Positions 22,944 through 34,123 of a stretch of DNA of 64,000 nucleotides are shown here, in pieces (positions within the stretch are counted from its first letter, which is position 1; each line of letters starts with the position of its first letter). The stretch spans positions 151,392-215,391 of the forward strand of contig WNNJ02000107.1 in NCBI GenBank assembly GCA_012934845.2, in the 5' to 3' direction. A model generated the notes under the pieces. It ran no database searches. It was not told where the DNA came from and saw only the letters and a program-made list of their open reading frames with translations. The stretch comes from Pomphorhynchus laevis. Taxonomy: Eukaryota > Acanthocephala > Palaeacanthocephala > Echinorhynchida > Pomphorhynchidae. The position numbers and the translations under genes were made by a program.

Positions 22944-23705
22944 ATGTATTCAAGCGGTAATGATTATAATTATGGACATTATAATAATGAAGCAGAACAA
23001 CAATATTGGCGATATATGCACGATACACTTTTAAGGGATAGGTTTCGTCGAAGAGAAAATGCCCGTTCCTTAGCAGTTGATCATATAGAAAAGCTCCAAG
23101 CCGTTGTTATGAAGCGATTTGCGTTCGGTGATTCGAGTCTGCTAGACTTCTATCTTCAATGGAGATTAGCATCGTCCATAATTGCAGGGATCGATAGAGA
23201 ATTAGATAAAAGCATTCAATTGGAATGTATCCATGAATATATAAAGGTATTTTCGTTCCTGCTTCGAATTCCATTCTACTCATCCAAATTCACGATATCA
23301 GCATTAAGAAATCTAGTATTACGTACCTACCATGTCAATGGCGACTGGCTCAAAGCTTTTGTTATAGTCATTAACTCAGTAAATTCACATTTAATCAGAG
23401 ATGTAATTACCAATATGAACCCTGATGGAGATAACTTACTGCATGTCTATATCAGAGAGGGCTCGTACGATCGGGGTCTATTGGAACTTCTAATTAATTT
23501 ATGCGGAGCTAATTCTGCAAATTTTCGAGGTGAAACACCATTGAAGCTGGCTATGCTTCGAGATGAGAACAGCAAAAGATTGTTTATTACTCAGCTTCTG
23601 GAATCAGGAGTTGATATAAATTATTCGTTAAATTCCTTGTTTAACTCCTCAGATAACAGAGAGATCATTTCTACGAATACTACAAATCAAGTTAATGGTT
23701 CATAA
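22944..23705 (+). CDS. Ankyrin-repeat-like protein, single large exon
   Basis: ATG at 22944 opens 253 codons to TAA. The frame is also open upstream to an acceptor (ATAATTTCAG) at 22919, so it may be the last coding exon of a longer gene or have a 5' non-coding exon. The N terminus is Tyr/Asn-rich (MYSSGNDYNYGHYNN) and is followed by a mainly helical region. Residues about 155-222 contain two ankyrin-like repeats (GDNLLHVYI..LLELLINLCGAN and GETPLKLAM..FITQLLESGVDIN). The likely role is protein-protein binding; partners are unknown. The tail is Asn/Ser/Thr-rich. AATAAA signals follow within about 90 nt. No orthologue recognised. Confidence 0.7.
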   Translation: MYSSGNDYNYGHYNNEAEQQYWRYMHDTLLRDRFRRRENARSLAVDHIEKLQAVVMKRFAFGDSSLLDFYLQWRLASSIIAGIDRELDKSIQLECIHEYIKVFSFLLRIPFYSSKFTISALRNLVLRTYHVNGDWLKAFVIVINSVNSHLIRDVITNMNPDGDNLLHVYIREGSYDRGLLELLINLCGANSANFRGETPLKLAMLRDENSKRLFITQLLESGVDINYSLNSLFNSSDNREIISTNTTNQVNGS

Positions 23706-25103
23706 TATAATACTTCAAAAACTATCGAGCTTAAATTAATCCTTAAATTTTGTTATAACAGCTTGTTCTTCTTGTTTAGCATTATAATAAATAAAATTAA
23801 ATATAATTAAACATCATAATTATTTATAACTAAAAAGCTTAACACAACATTATTTGACAAAATTACTTAAGTTTATAAATTGTTATATTAAAAATTTTAT
23901 ATTAATTATGCATTATAATTCTAATTATTAATTATTAAAAAAATGTACAAATTAAAAAAAATGTTAAATTTTTAATAAAAATATTTTTATTAAAAATATT
24001 TTACATTTTATATTTTAATATATAAAATTAATTTAGAGCTGCTGACTTCAAAATTGCAACAGCTTATCCAACTGCTCTATTGCATATACAAATTTAATAC
24101 AAAATCGCTATAAAAATAAATATTAATAAAATTCTTTTAACAATATTGCATAATATTATATGATATAATATTATTATGTTAATATAAATATATAATATTA
24201 TATAATATATTTTAATAAAAATAAATTAATATATTAATATTATATGTATTTTTTAATATTAGCTATTAATAAGAATATTTTATTAATATATTTTGGTCAA
24301 GTTTGAAATGTTTTCGAAAGAATTTTTTAAATTTGAAGAATATCTGCATGTATTCTTCTCTAATATTAACAATTTAGGCTCATATTGTAAAAATAATATT
24401 TAAGTAAAAAATAATTTATAAATTATTATTAAAATGTTTAGATATTTTTGTAGTCCAAAGAGACTACAAAATTATGGATTAAAATTTTTTGTAAAATTAG
24501 AATGTCCATTTCCTACAAAAGTCGTTGATTTTGTGATCATTATGTACGAAGAAAACCATTTCGACGATAAATATTTTTATTTTAGGCAACATTAGTTAAG
24601 AAAATAATATTATAATTTATGGTATTTTTGTATTTTAATAGTAACATCTTTATCAACAAGATGAAAACGAGTGAAAATCTGTAATTGATGAGTAATTTAT
24701 TTAATTTTGTTATTTTATTTTCAAATTTATTTTTAAAATTATTAATTATTAAATTATTTCAAATTTATTTATTATTTATTTTTATTTATTTTTATTTTAA
24801 ATTAAAAATCTTATGAATTGATGCAAATTATATACTTTGAGTAAGGTGAAATTGAATCCACTACAGTGTTATTTTTCTTGTTAACACAATAAGTAACTGC
24901 AAAACATGAAAGTACATGGTTTATTCCAAAATATTTATGATATTTAAATTAAGTAATATTTAATTATTAAAATATGTATGATCTAGCACTTTATCACTCA
25001 TTCAATTAGCACTAACATATACTTTAAAATAATATAACACCTAACTTGCTATAAAAAATTATAGAAGCAAAAAATGTTAATTACAATTTTAGCAATTGAG
25101 CAT
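23706..25103. other. AT-rich intergenic stretch
   Basis: No gene, RNA or clear element is seen between the ankyrin ORF and the globin promoter region. Confidence 0.45.
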
Positions 25104-25140
25104 TAATGGAAATGTCGATACTACTACGAGATATAAAAGT
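25104..25140 (+). promoter_or_regulatory. Candidate globin promoter element with TATA-like box
   Basis: The 20-mer TAATGGAAATGTCGATACTA (25104-25123) is followed 7 nt later by ATATAAAAGT. The identical 20-mer recurs at 25462-25481, 80 nt before the globin ATG. A perfect 20 bp match with mixed composition stands out in this AT-rich sequence. The first copy plus TATA-like box could mark the core promoter, with a 5' non-coding exon ending at CACACAG|GTAAAG near 25200. This is inference. Confidence 0.35.
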
Positions 25141-25461
25141 TTTCATGCGTTACACAATAATAGCAGTCGATAGTAGCACTCAAGTAAGTCACCCTACACA
25201 GGTAAAGAGTGTGTACATCTACTAAGTCTTAATTGTATTTATTCGTTTTGCTTAATCACAAAATGCTTTATTTCATGTTCATTTATTTCCTGCATGTCTG
25301 TTAATTGCAATGAAACTAAAAATCTAGGCTGAATAATTATTGTTACGCTGTAACTGTGTGACACGACGCATTAGAATATACGTTTCTGCTGTTTATTAAA
25401 AAAGACCATCGCCACTTTATGACGTGATTGTATTATCGTCTTTATTTGACTAGAATCATGC

Positions 25462-25481
25462 TAATGGAAATGTCGATACTA
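25462..25481 (+). promoter_or_regulatory. Second copy of the 20 bp upstream motif
   Basis: Identical to 25104-25123, in the same orientation, just upstream of the globin start codon. Confidence 0.35.
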
Positions 25482-25561
25482 TCATATACTTGAATCTTAT
25501 ATCTGAGTAGCCATAGCATATATCCGAGTATACAAGAACAGCGCATTCTGAATTAATAGGC

Positions 25562-25692
25562 ATGGGATGTGGATCAACAAAAGAATTTAACTTCGATTCA
25601 CTTACTAATGAAGATAAAGAAGTACTACAGGAAAGTATAAAATTACTGAAATCTGATGAGTTTCAACAAATCGGCTTAATGATTATGACCAG
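25562..25692 (+). CDS. Globin, exon 1 (N-terminal acylation signal, helices A-B)
   Basis: ATG at 25562 begins MGCGSTKEFNFDSLTNED. Gly2 and Cys3 fit N-myristoylation plus palmitoylation, as in membrane-attached globins of the globin X and nematode types. The exon covers residues 1-43 and two bases of Arg44, and ends at CCAG|GTAGGT. The split AG|G arginine codon is the classic B12.2 intron position, the same one that splits Arg30 of vertebrate beta-globin. It joins 29698 in phase. The complete protein has 166 residues, normal for a single-domain globin. A likely role is haem-based redox or oxygen/NO sensing at a membrane rather than bulk transport. Confidence 0.87.
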
Positions 25693-26689
25693 GTAGGTCA
25701 CATTAACACGTATACAGACGGGCTTTTCAGCTCAATATATTTACTAAATATAACTGATTTTTAGATAGGAATATATTTTAATAATTAATTATTAATTAAT
25801 TATTACCATCAATTTATATATATTCAAAATATTATCTGTGGTCATCTAAAGACTTCAGGTTATATATGAATATCAGTTTTAGTACCAATTGTGAGATTTA
25901 TTTAATTTTGCATAATAAAACTTATTTATAGTTTTGTTATAAAAGTGAAATATTTGAATACTACTTTCGTGTCATTACACATTTTATACAGACGAAATTA
26001 CGGGCAACAAAGCTCTCAAGGATGCAGTATCTTTGAAGAAATTTAATATTTCGCCAATGCCAAAATATAAATATAAAATATAAATATATTCATATTTATA
26101 TTTTATATTTTATATATTATATATATTTATATTTATATCTTATATAAGTTTTAGTTCATTTTTATAGTAAATAATTTAATTGAAACCAACAGTTTCTATT
26201 AACTGAAGTATTTTTTTTTAATTATTAGCATTTATTGTCCGATAATCATAAATATTATTACATTAATATAGGTTCCAGCAAAGTGGCCTTAAATTACAAT
26301 TTTAAAGAAAGAAAACCTCACTATGCCAGTCACAAAAGTCACTGAATTATTCTTCATCGTTTAAGCATAAATCTCTTTGAGGACGATTTATAGCTGATCG
26401 AGCTCCACGGACACATCGAGAAGTCATATTTGCAAGGATAACGCTGATGACACTACGTAATCTGGTTATTTCATCGTTGTATGATGAAATATACATAATA
26501 TTTTCAAAAAAAAACAAACATTCAATACTTTTTTCTTTTAAATTTAAAACCTTTCAGATTAAATTATGCAAATACATTGCATTTGTGTTACTGATTTTTT
26601 TTACTAAGAAAAAATCTACGATTTCTATATACTAAGAAGACAGAAACCTATTCTAAATATAAATTATATTTATATTAATATAAATATTT

Positions 26690-28330
26690 GAAAATATATA
26701 AATCGCCATTTTGAAATCTGATAAAGGCCGTGTGATCGTATTAGTCGACCTGAAGATTACGTCCTTCTTGGTAAAGAAATATTACACTCAGTCAAATATT
26801 ACACCACTCAATAAGGACCCTACTTAATCGAGAGATAGAAACAATTTAATTCATTTGTACGAAATCTTCTGAATCGAAAATTTATAACTAAGGATTTCTA
26901 TGATAGTGATCGGTCAACTAACGCGACACAGTTTTCTCTAACTCTTACCAAAAATTCATAAACTTACGCTTCAGATGTAATCAATTATTGCCAGTTACTC
27001 ATCGTTTGGCCACAAGCTATCAAAAACTATCAACAAATTATTAATGCTTATCCTACAAAAACCACCATAGTATATCAGGGATGATGCAAACTTTGCCAAC
27101 AAAATCCAAGTCAACAAATATGAAATATACTAGTTTGCCACATCAGATGTCAAAGCTCTATTTACAAATGTTTCACTCAACAGAGCAATTGATCTGGCGG
27201 CGACTATATTGGCCCACGACTGTTCAAGCATACTACTACCCTATAATTACTGGACCAACTTACTAAGATGGTGCACAACAAAATACATTCGAATTTGAGA
27301 AAAATATTTATGATTAAACTGATGGCGTAGCGATGAAATCGGCTTTACGTCCAATTCTTGCTAATTTATATATGATGGACTGGGAAATATATGTCGCGCT
27401 TAAAATCTCTATCACTGTTCACTGGTGGCCATACGTTGACGACGTTTCAATAATCCTAGATAAAAATCCGGATGTTAACGACTTTGCAGCATTATTGAAT
27501 TCACAGGCCTGTCTATCCCATGGAACGTCACTCTGGAAAATTTTCATCTAAAAATTAATTTTCTCGACGTGAAAGTTACAAAACTTGGAACACGAATCCA
27601 AACGACACTATTTTGAAATCCCGGTATACCTTAGAAACCGCCTCGATGAAATTCTTACACGTTGTCTACATATAAGACCGCTACCCCAAAGACCTTATTA
27701 CGCCGACAAGCATTAATTTGCTCCTCTAAAGCCTTAGCATAAAATAACTACAAAGCATTGTCAAAATGCTGCAGAGTATTGACTTTCCCTGCTTGGCTAT
27801 TAAGAGAGCAATTCACTAATCCTTTGTCGGAATCCTCAGCAACAAAAGCAGTAATACAATCAAAAAGGACATGTCACATCAAATATTTGCACGGATATCC
27901 TTTGTAAACGACAAAACGTGAAATTTTCTCAGTAATCATCATAAACGCTCAAATAAATAAAATGTCCACACTACAATAAAAGAGCTGCAACAATGAGTAA
28001 TATATTAAAATTGAAGCGTATCGCATCACTTCATATACAGGTATACATAATTCCATGGAACGACTGTGAGTGTGTTTACATCGGTAAAACTAATCAAAAA
28101 AGCAATAGACATATATCGACACAACCATGCTCTCAAACGAGGTGAAATGTCGTTAGTAGTAGCAAATAATGTTCTCCCGACAGGCCACTTAATTGGATTT
28201 GATCAAACTTAATACTTATCGAAAGAAGACGACCTTGCAGACGTTTGGTAAATGAGTCCATATGAATAGCGACGTTGAACCCAGTGTTGACCAACTACAA
28301 AAGCAATTGGAATTTGAATTTACCACTTAC
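26690..28330 (+). mobile_element. Penelope-like element in globin intron 1
   Basis: Landmarks of a Penelope-type reverse transcriptase appear in order: KSDKGR near 26720, LTLPKIHKL near 26950, SDVKALFTNVSL near 27145, ILANLYMMDWE near 27355 and YVDDVSIIL near 27435. A C-terminal GIY-YIG endonuclease remnant (CVYIGKTNQ) lies near 28075. It is on the same strand as the host gene. It is an old, broken copy with several interruptions. Its terminal GIY-YIG part is present a second time at 28803-29290. Confidence 0.8.
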
Positions 28331-28334
28331 TAAC

Positions 28335-28800
28335 GAAATGGAAATAATAGAATAGAATAGAATTTATTTAGAGTGGCCTTTGTGGTAAATAGAACCATTA
28401 ACAGGCCCACTATAAAAATTAAAAGACAAGTTTACGTCCGATGAATGTTTGAACTTATATGTAGAGTTATTGAATTGATTGCGGCTGAAAGTGTTATTTT
28501 AGTTCGTTTGCAAGAAGTATGGCGATCAAGGAAGTTTTGAAGTGTTTAAGCGACGTCAATGATTTTGTGTCTCGAGGAAGTTTGTTCCAAAGGCGTGGTG
28601 CAGCGATGGTGAACGCACGATATCCGTAATTACCGTTGTGACGGAGGACGAAAAGCGAGTAGGAGCGATGACTTCTTAGGGATAGACCAGTCGTCATATT
28701 GGATGCGATATCAGGAAGATAGATAAGGAGGGTTGTGCCGGAATTTGATTTGCCATGCAAGTGTGAGAATTTGAGAGGTTATGCGGCTCGGAATGTCGAG
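28335..28800 (-). mobile_element. LINE 3' end (CR1/Daphne-like C terminus)
   Basis: An open frame of about 88 codons (28494-28760) encodes a typical ORF2 C terminus: RSYSLFVLRHNGNYGYRAFTI, then AAPRLWNKLPRDTKS and LKHFKTSLIAILL. After the stop, the minus strand ends in a short TTCTA-type microsatellite tail (near 28340-28365). It is 5'-truncated, with no reverse transcriptase left. It separates the two Penelope GIY-YIG copies. The clade assignment rests on the C-terminal pattern only. Confidence 0.75.
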
Positions 28801-28802
28801 CC

Positions 28803-29290
28803 AGTCACATCAAATATTTGCACGGATATCCTTTGTAAACGACAAAACGTGAAATTTTCTTAAAACTCCTATTAAACGCTCAATTATAGAAAATGTTTAC
28901 ATCTACTATAAATGAGCTTTGAGTAACATATTAAAATTGAAGCCGGCCAACATTAACCCATGGACAGGTGTCCAGAATGCCATGCAACAACTGTGAATGA
29001 TGTACGTAGACACTTTGACTGATGCACTTTGATCGATGTACTTACATCGGTCAAACACATCAGGCATTTAATAAACGCATTTATCCACACCGTTATGCCC
29101 TCAAACAAGGTAAATCGTCATCAGCCATTACAAATCATCTTCTTCAGACAGACCACATTATTGGATTTGATCAAACTTCATGCTTATAGAAAGAAGACGA
29201 CTTGTACAGACGTTTGGTCAAAACATTCATATACTTAGCGGCGCAGAACCCAGTGATGGCTAACAACAAGAACAATTGGAATATAATATG
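28803..29290 (+). mobile_element. Second partial copy of the Penelope-like GIY-YIG end
   Basis: It starts with the block CACATCAAATATTTGCACGG, which is also present at 27868, and runs parallel to 27868-28325. The endonuclease remnant is clearer here: TYIGQTHQ, an Arg and His in the following helix, and HIIGFDQT. It is a truncated fossil copy. The direct repeat flanks a LINE 3' end. Confidence 0.75.
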
Positions 29291-29697
29291 CATTATATTT
29301 TAAATTATTTTTTTTGTATATTTTGATACTTAAAATATACAATGACATGTACACAACACTAGATAAACAATATAATATTTCTCCTTTTCCAAATTTTCTT
29401 CGTTAGTTATAAAACAATACAAACTAATTAAAACTAATCAATTTAAAATGTGGTTTGTGTTTATTCTATAATTTATTTTTTTAATTACTTTTTTGCTTTT
29501 TAATCAATAAATTGATTATTTTTATTTTTTGAACATCCACTCAAATAGCATTTAATTTCATCAGACATTAAATTAAATTTGACAATTGCGAGTAGATGTG
29601 AATGAGCGAGAAGTTTATTAATAATGATCTGTTCTTTTTTGAAACAAATTGATTTTTATAAAGTAAACATATAGCTATGAAATGTTTGGTATTTTAG

Positions 29698-29917
29698 GGT
29701 TGTTAGTGAATGCCCGGATATTAATTCATACTGGAAAACTTCAACGTCAACAGCAAGTGAATGGAAAAAGCAGATTAAAAATCATGGTTGTAAATTTTTA
29801 AAAAGCATTTTGATATGTGTAAACGAAAAACTACATAACAAGGACGATTTCTTATCGTACATTAAATATTTAAGTCCATCCCATTCGACAGTAATGCTAT
29901 CGCCAAAACACGAAAAG
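29698..29917 (+). CDS. Globin, exon 2 (helices C-G, haem pocket)
   Basis: An acceptor (GGTATTTTAG) and a donor (GAAAAG|GTATTT) bound 220 nt, encoding the end of Arg44 to Lys117. Visible globin landmarks are the C-helix proline (Pro50), the distal histidine E7 in KNHG (His73) and the proximal histidine F8 in YLSPSH (His106). The exon ends in phase 0 in SPKHEK|VFLSSFL. This corresponds to the G7.0 intron of vertebrate globins (ENFR|LLGN). One oddity: counting from the proline, the nearly invariant CD1 phenylalanine is Trp56. Both haem-pocket histidines are intact, so haem binding is expected. Confidence 0.88.
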
Positions 29918-31055
29918 GTATTTTTACTTCTGAAAAGTGACATTTTTGAACATAATGTTTGACTCGATTTTTAAAGTGTACAATGTAAATATTAAAAAAT
30001 TAAAATATGAATTATATTTTGTTTGTAATTTAAATTTACAATTAAATAAATTAGATCGTTATCGTGATTTTTATTCTTTGAGCTAAAAATTTGAATTAAA
30101 ATTTAAAATTAGAATTTACTTTGAAAAATCCTAAAGTTAAAATGAATTTTACTCATTTGATAAGTTTAATTTGTTTTTTAAATTAATATCCTTTTCATGA
30201 ATGGTTGTAAATTGCATTACCAGGTGTGTAAATAAGACGTTTAAAGTAATATATTTATAAATATGAATATACATATATTATTTATTTAAGAATAAATTTA
30301 ATTTTATTAATTTTGTTAAATATAAATATATTATTTATTGTGTATTATATTATATATTATAATATATTTAATATTTAAAATATATATTTTAATACTGCAT
30401 TATACATATTAATATATAAATGTAGCATATTACGTATTATTACAAATACATATATTACATATCACATTTAAATACAGATTTTTATATTTGAGATTTTAAC
30501 AAAAATTGAACATTTTAATTACTAGATTAATAAATTTAGTAATAAAGATTTTTCTTCACTATATTTTTTATATTTGCTTCACCCTGAATTTTTTATATTC
30601 AACACATGTATTTAATCTGACTTTTTTAATATTCAACACATGCATTTTATCTAACTTGTTTATATTCAACACATGCATTTTATCTGAATTGCATTTGAAT
30701 CGTAAAAGTTAAATAAAAATAATTTAAGTAACTGTATAATAATGTTGCCCTATTAAGGCATAATATATATGTTATGCACACAAATAAGGCACTACGATAT
30801 ACGGTTTTTAAAAGTAATTTATGTCAAGTTTCATAATAATGACATATAATATTAAAAAGTATATAACTTTAATGGGAACTAAAATAACCTGGAAGAATTC
30901 TTATAATTAATTTTTTAATAAGCATAATTTATTATTCTTCGGTTCCCTCAAATGGGCCTTTGTCAATCAATTATGATCTTGTCGTTATTCTGTAATTGGA
31001 TGCGTGCTAGTAGGAAAATACCTTACAGGACTGCCACAGCGAGAACGGGGCGATC

Positions 31056-33410
31056 TTAGACAAACAGAAGAGGATCGAGCAATTGCAAACGAATTTTTTT
31101 CATAAGTGCCAAAATTTCGGAATATTGCTGTCTTGAGCGCTGCGCCTTAATCGCAGCTAGTGATTTCAGAAATAATCTCATCTCATCGCCCATACCACCT
31201 GACGTGAAGACGAGAGGCACGAATATGCTCCGTTTAAGACTCACAATGCGTTCACTGTATTTCACCTTTTTTCTTGCTTTATTGCTGGCAAACACGGATG
31301 CGGGACACCACAAGCATACGATTTAGCGTGAATATTAAAGATGGTGACGTTTAGAAACGTCCGCTCAAATCGATTGCTCTGAAGTCCGGAACATACAATG
31401 TCCAAACGTACACCTCTGTCGCGCACGTAGTCGTTCGAGCTTCGAAATCGAATTCAGCTGGGACATCATTGAGCTTAGGTTCGACCCCAACACCGTGATA
31501 AATTGTTGTAAGCTCCTGCGAGAGCAAGTCCCTCACGATATTGTGCCGGATTGAAGTCAACAATCCTCGTTTGCATGAAAGGGCATTGCTGATATTAACG
31601 CTATTTCCGCAAGCGCAGACGTTCTTACTCAATTCGGTGGGCGTCCAACCGTACCGGGCGCAGAGTGCATCCATAAATTCATTGCGACTTAGGTGAAAGC
31701 GTTCCCTCCTTACTGGTAGGGCGCTTAACCACGAGGAGGCGCTATCCCTGGAGGCATGAGAGATGATTTGGGTTGTGAACAGACCGAGTCTAGCCACGCT
31801 TGGCTGTAATCTATCGATACGCAATTTGCACCGTTCTACACAACCCAGATTCATAACGTGATCCTGTAGTAAGCGCTAAGTGTTTCCAATTTCTCTGGTT
31901 TCATATGTATCGCATATTTTCGAAGAACAGCCGAAATCCAGGTGTGCAGATAACCTTGGTTCACATATGTCAAGACCACCATCGCTTATGACAGGTGATG
32001 CATAAAGATTACTAAGCACAGTCGACAAAGCAGGTGCTATATATCTCATATTGGCCAGTGCGGATTTTCCATAAATCACGTTAAAAGCGTTGGACGCATC
32101 AACAGCAAGGACACAATAGTCTGGGCTGGCTTCGAAACATTTGCACAAGGAATGTGTAGCGTATTCGATCCCGCTCATTTGCGAGGCTGCCAATTGCTCT
32201 AATCTTACAACGTCTTGCAAATCTTCCCGGATTAATTTCAATATCACCTTTGATACGATGCGTCTTGCAACATAACAAACGCCAATCGTTCGGACACTGC
32301 CAGTCTATATTTCAAGAGCCACTAACCTGCTGGTCGTAAACGCCTCAAGACATATAGGACTAATAGGCTCGGATGCTAATTTTACATCAAATTCAGCAAG
32401 GGCTTTGCCCAAGGTCTTTGAGTGTTCTCCGAATCCTGTCAGCATTTGTCGCCACATTGACGCGTCGAGACCAGAAGGGCCAGCTGAACCCTTCGTTCTT
32501 TTGCTTGCTCTGACTATTGAATCCTAATCAATAATTGCAAATCTAGTGTGATAATACCGACGTGAGAGTGGTATTGGCTCATTTAGTAGTATCTCTCTTG
32601 CTGGCTGGATCGCCTCAGGATGAAGAGACATTAAAATTTCCTCGATTGGTACGCCGTCAATTGAGTAGTCATGTTTGAGTGTACCGGCAAAAACATCTTC
32701 TTCCAGAACAGCTGTTGCTGCACGTAACTTACCCTTAGTCATGAGTTTGCGGTATAGTTTTAACCATTCCTGCTGTCTAGACTGAACATTATGATTAAGT
32801 AGCTATTGCAAATAGCTGGCCTCGTCAATAAGTTCAGAGAACTTTGCCTGATTCCAAAGAGCAAGTCGCCGTTCCAGGGCTCTTCGTATGTCTGATATCC
32901 TGCTCGAGTTGAAAGATTGCAGAACGCATTGCGAAAATACCACAGCGGTTTTCAACGCATTTCGGAAGTCTCGGTTTTCCAGCACCACGGACCTGTAAAA
33001 TGTTGCGATGATTTCAACAATGGTGTTGCTGGCTGAACATAGAGGAAGTACGACGAGATTAGATCTCCATCGTATGACTGATTGATAGTAAAGGGCCGCA
33101 CCATTAACTGGGAAAGTCTCATTCTGCGCGACAAATTCGTCGGGCTGGTTCCCTGCCAGGTATTCCGGAGTCCTGATCAAGACAGTAGGACAGGAGTCGA
33201 CAGAATTCGGATCATTGATTATCGAGGAAGAATCCACGATGGTACTTCTACGAGCGCAGCCAGGAGAGGCACATGTACATAGAGAGAGTCCGCTTTTGCA
33301 CATCTGCAGCCCTTGCACTTAGCGTTGGGACCGTTGCAGGCACAGCATTTGATAGTGGAAGAAGGCTTGCCAGGTGGCATAATGAATTGTGCCAAATTGT
33401 TAGCCAAAAT
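31056..33410 (-). mobile_element. Reverse-transcriptase retroelement, antisense in globin intron 2
   Basis: The minus strand holds, in order, a Cys-rich N-terminal segment (CCACNGPNAKCKGCRC), a GPSGLD..MWRQML block, a reverse-transcriptase block with VLAVDASNAFN, and a C-terminal domain with CACGNSVNISNALSC and SIRHNIVRDLL, followed by a KYSER...SIFVPLVF end. This combination is a reverse-transcriptase family common in aquatic invertebrate genomes. I cannot place it safely among non-LTR or tyrosine-recombinase elements. It is a broken copy with several interruptions. Its G+C is higher than its surroundings, suggesting a fairly recent arrival. Confidence 0.7.
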
Positions 33411-33932
33411 TGTATGTATATTAGATTGTATGTTATTTTATTGTAAGTACTTTTTGATCAAGAATGTTTAAATGTGTGTTTAAGCTCTTGAAATTTTTGT
33501 TCTGAATAATTTTAGATAAACAACAATAAAAGCAATTAAATTTAATAATAATCAATAATGCATAATTAAGCAATAATAATTCCTCAATACTAATTCAGCA
33601 ATAATCATTAATAATATTAAAACAATAATCAACAATAAATTAATTTTAGTTTAGATTAAGTATAAATTAAATCAAAATTTAAAATAAAATTTAATTATTT
33701 TAAATCAGTAAAAAATGATTTTTAATAAATCATTTTTAATAATAATTTTATAATAATAATTTTAATAATTTTATTATAAATCATGTGTTCATGTTTTTAA
33801 TTTAAAACTTTAATGAGTTATAAAAATTAACGTTATTAATAAATAATATTAATTATATATTAAATATTTTAGAACGATAAACATATCTTATCATATAATA
33901 GATACAACTATTGAAAAATTTAATTTGTTTAG

Positions 33933-34082
33933 GTATTCCTTAGTTCTTTTCTCGAATCCATGATGCGGGAATGTGGAGCGTCATGGAACAAATCAATGCA
34001 TAGCATATGGACAAAGTTTATTAAAATACTCTGGTCAGAATTACTTAATCAGTGTTCAATCAACAAAGATAACACATGTTAA
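33933..34082 (+). CDS. Globin, exon 3 (helices G-H) with stop
   Basis: The acceptor TTTGTTTAG opens residues 118-166 in phase 0, ending TAA at 34080-34082. The peptide VFLSSFLESMMRECGASWNK is followed by SMHSIWTKFIKILWSELL, the usual amphipathic G and H helices with an H-helix tryptophan pattern. A short Asn/Lys/Asp tail ends in Cys. AATAAA lies 35 nt past the stop. Together with exons 1 and 2 this makes a complete, uninterrupted globin gene spread over 8.5 kb. Confidence 0.85.
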   Translation, partial: VFLSSFLESMMRECGASWNKSMHSIWTKFIKILWSELLNQCSINKDNTC

Positions 34083-34117
34083 TGACATCACTAATTGAAC
34101 TGTTTACTTTTGTAAAC

Positions 34118-34123
34118 AATAAA
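34118..34123 (+). terminator. Globin polyadenylation signal
   Basis: AATAAA 35 nt after the globin stop codon. Confidence 0.45.

Noticed and set aside
30506-30712. 68-codon frame with repeated FNLTFLIFNTCI-like words
   Set aside because: Low-complexity repeat of TTTATATTCAACACATGCAT inside globin intron 2; no coding support.
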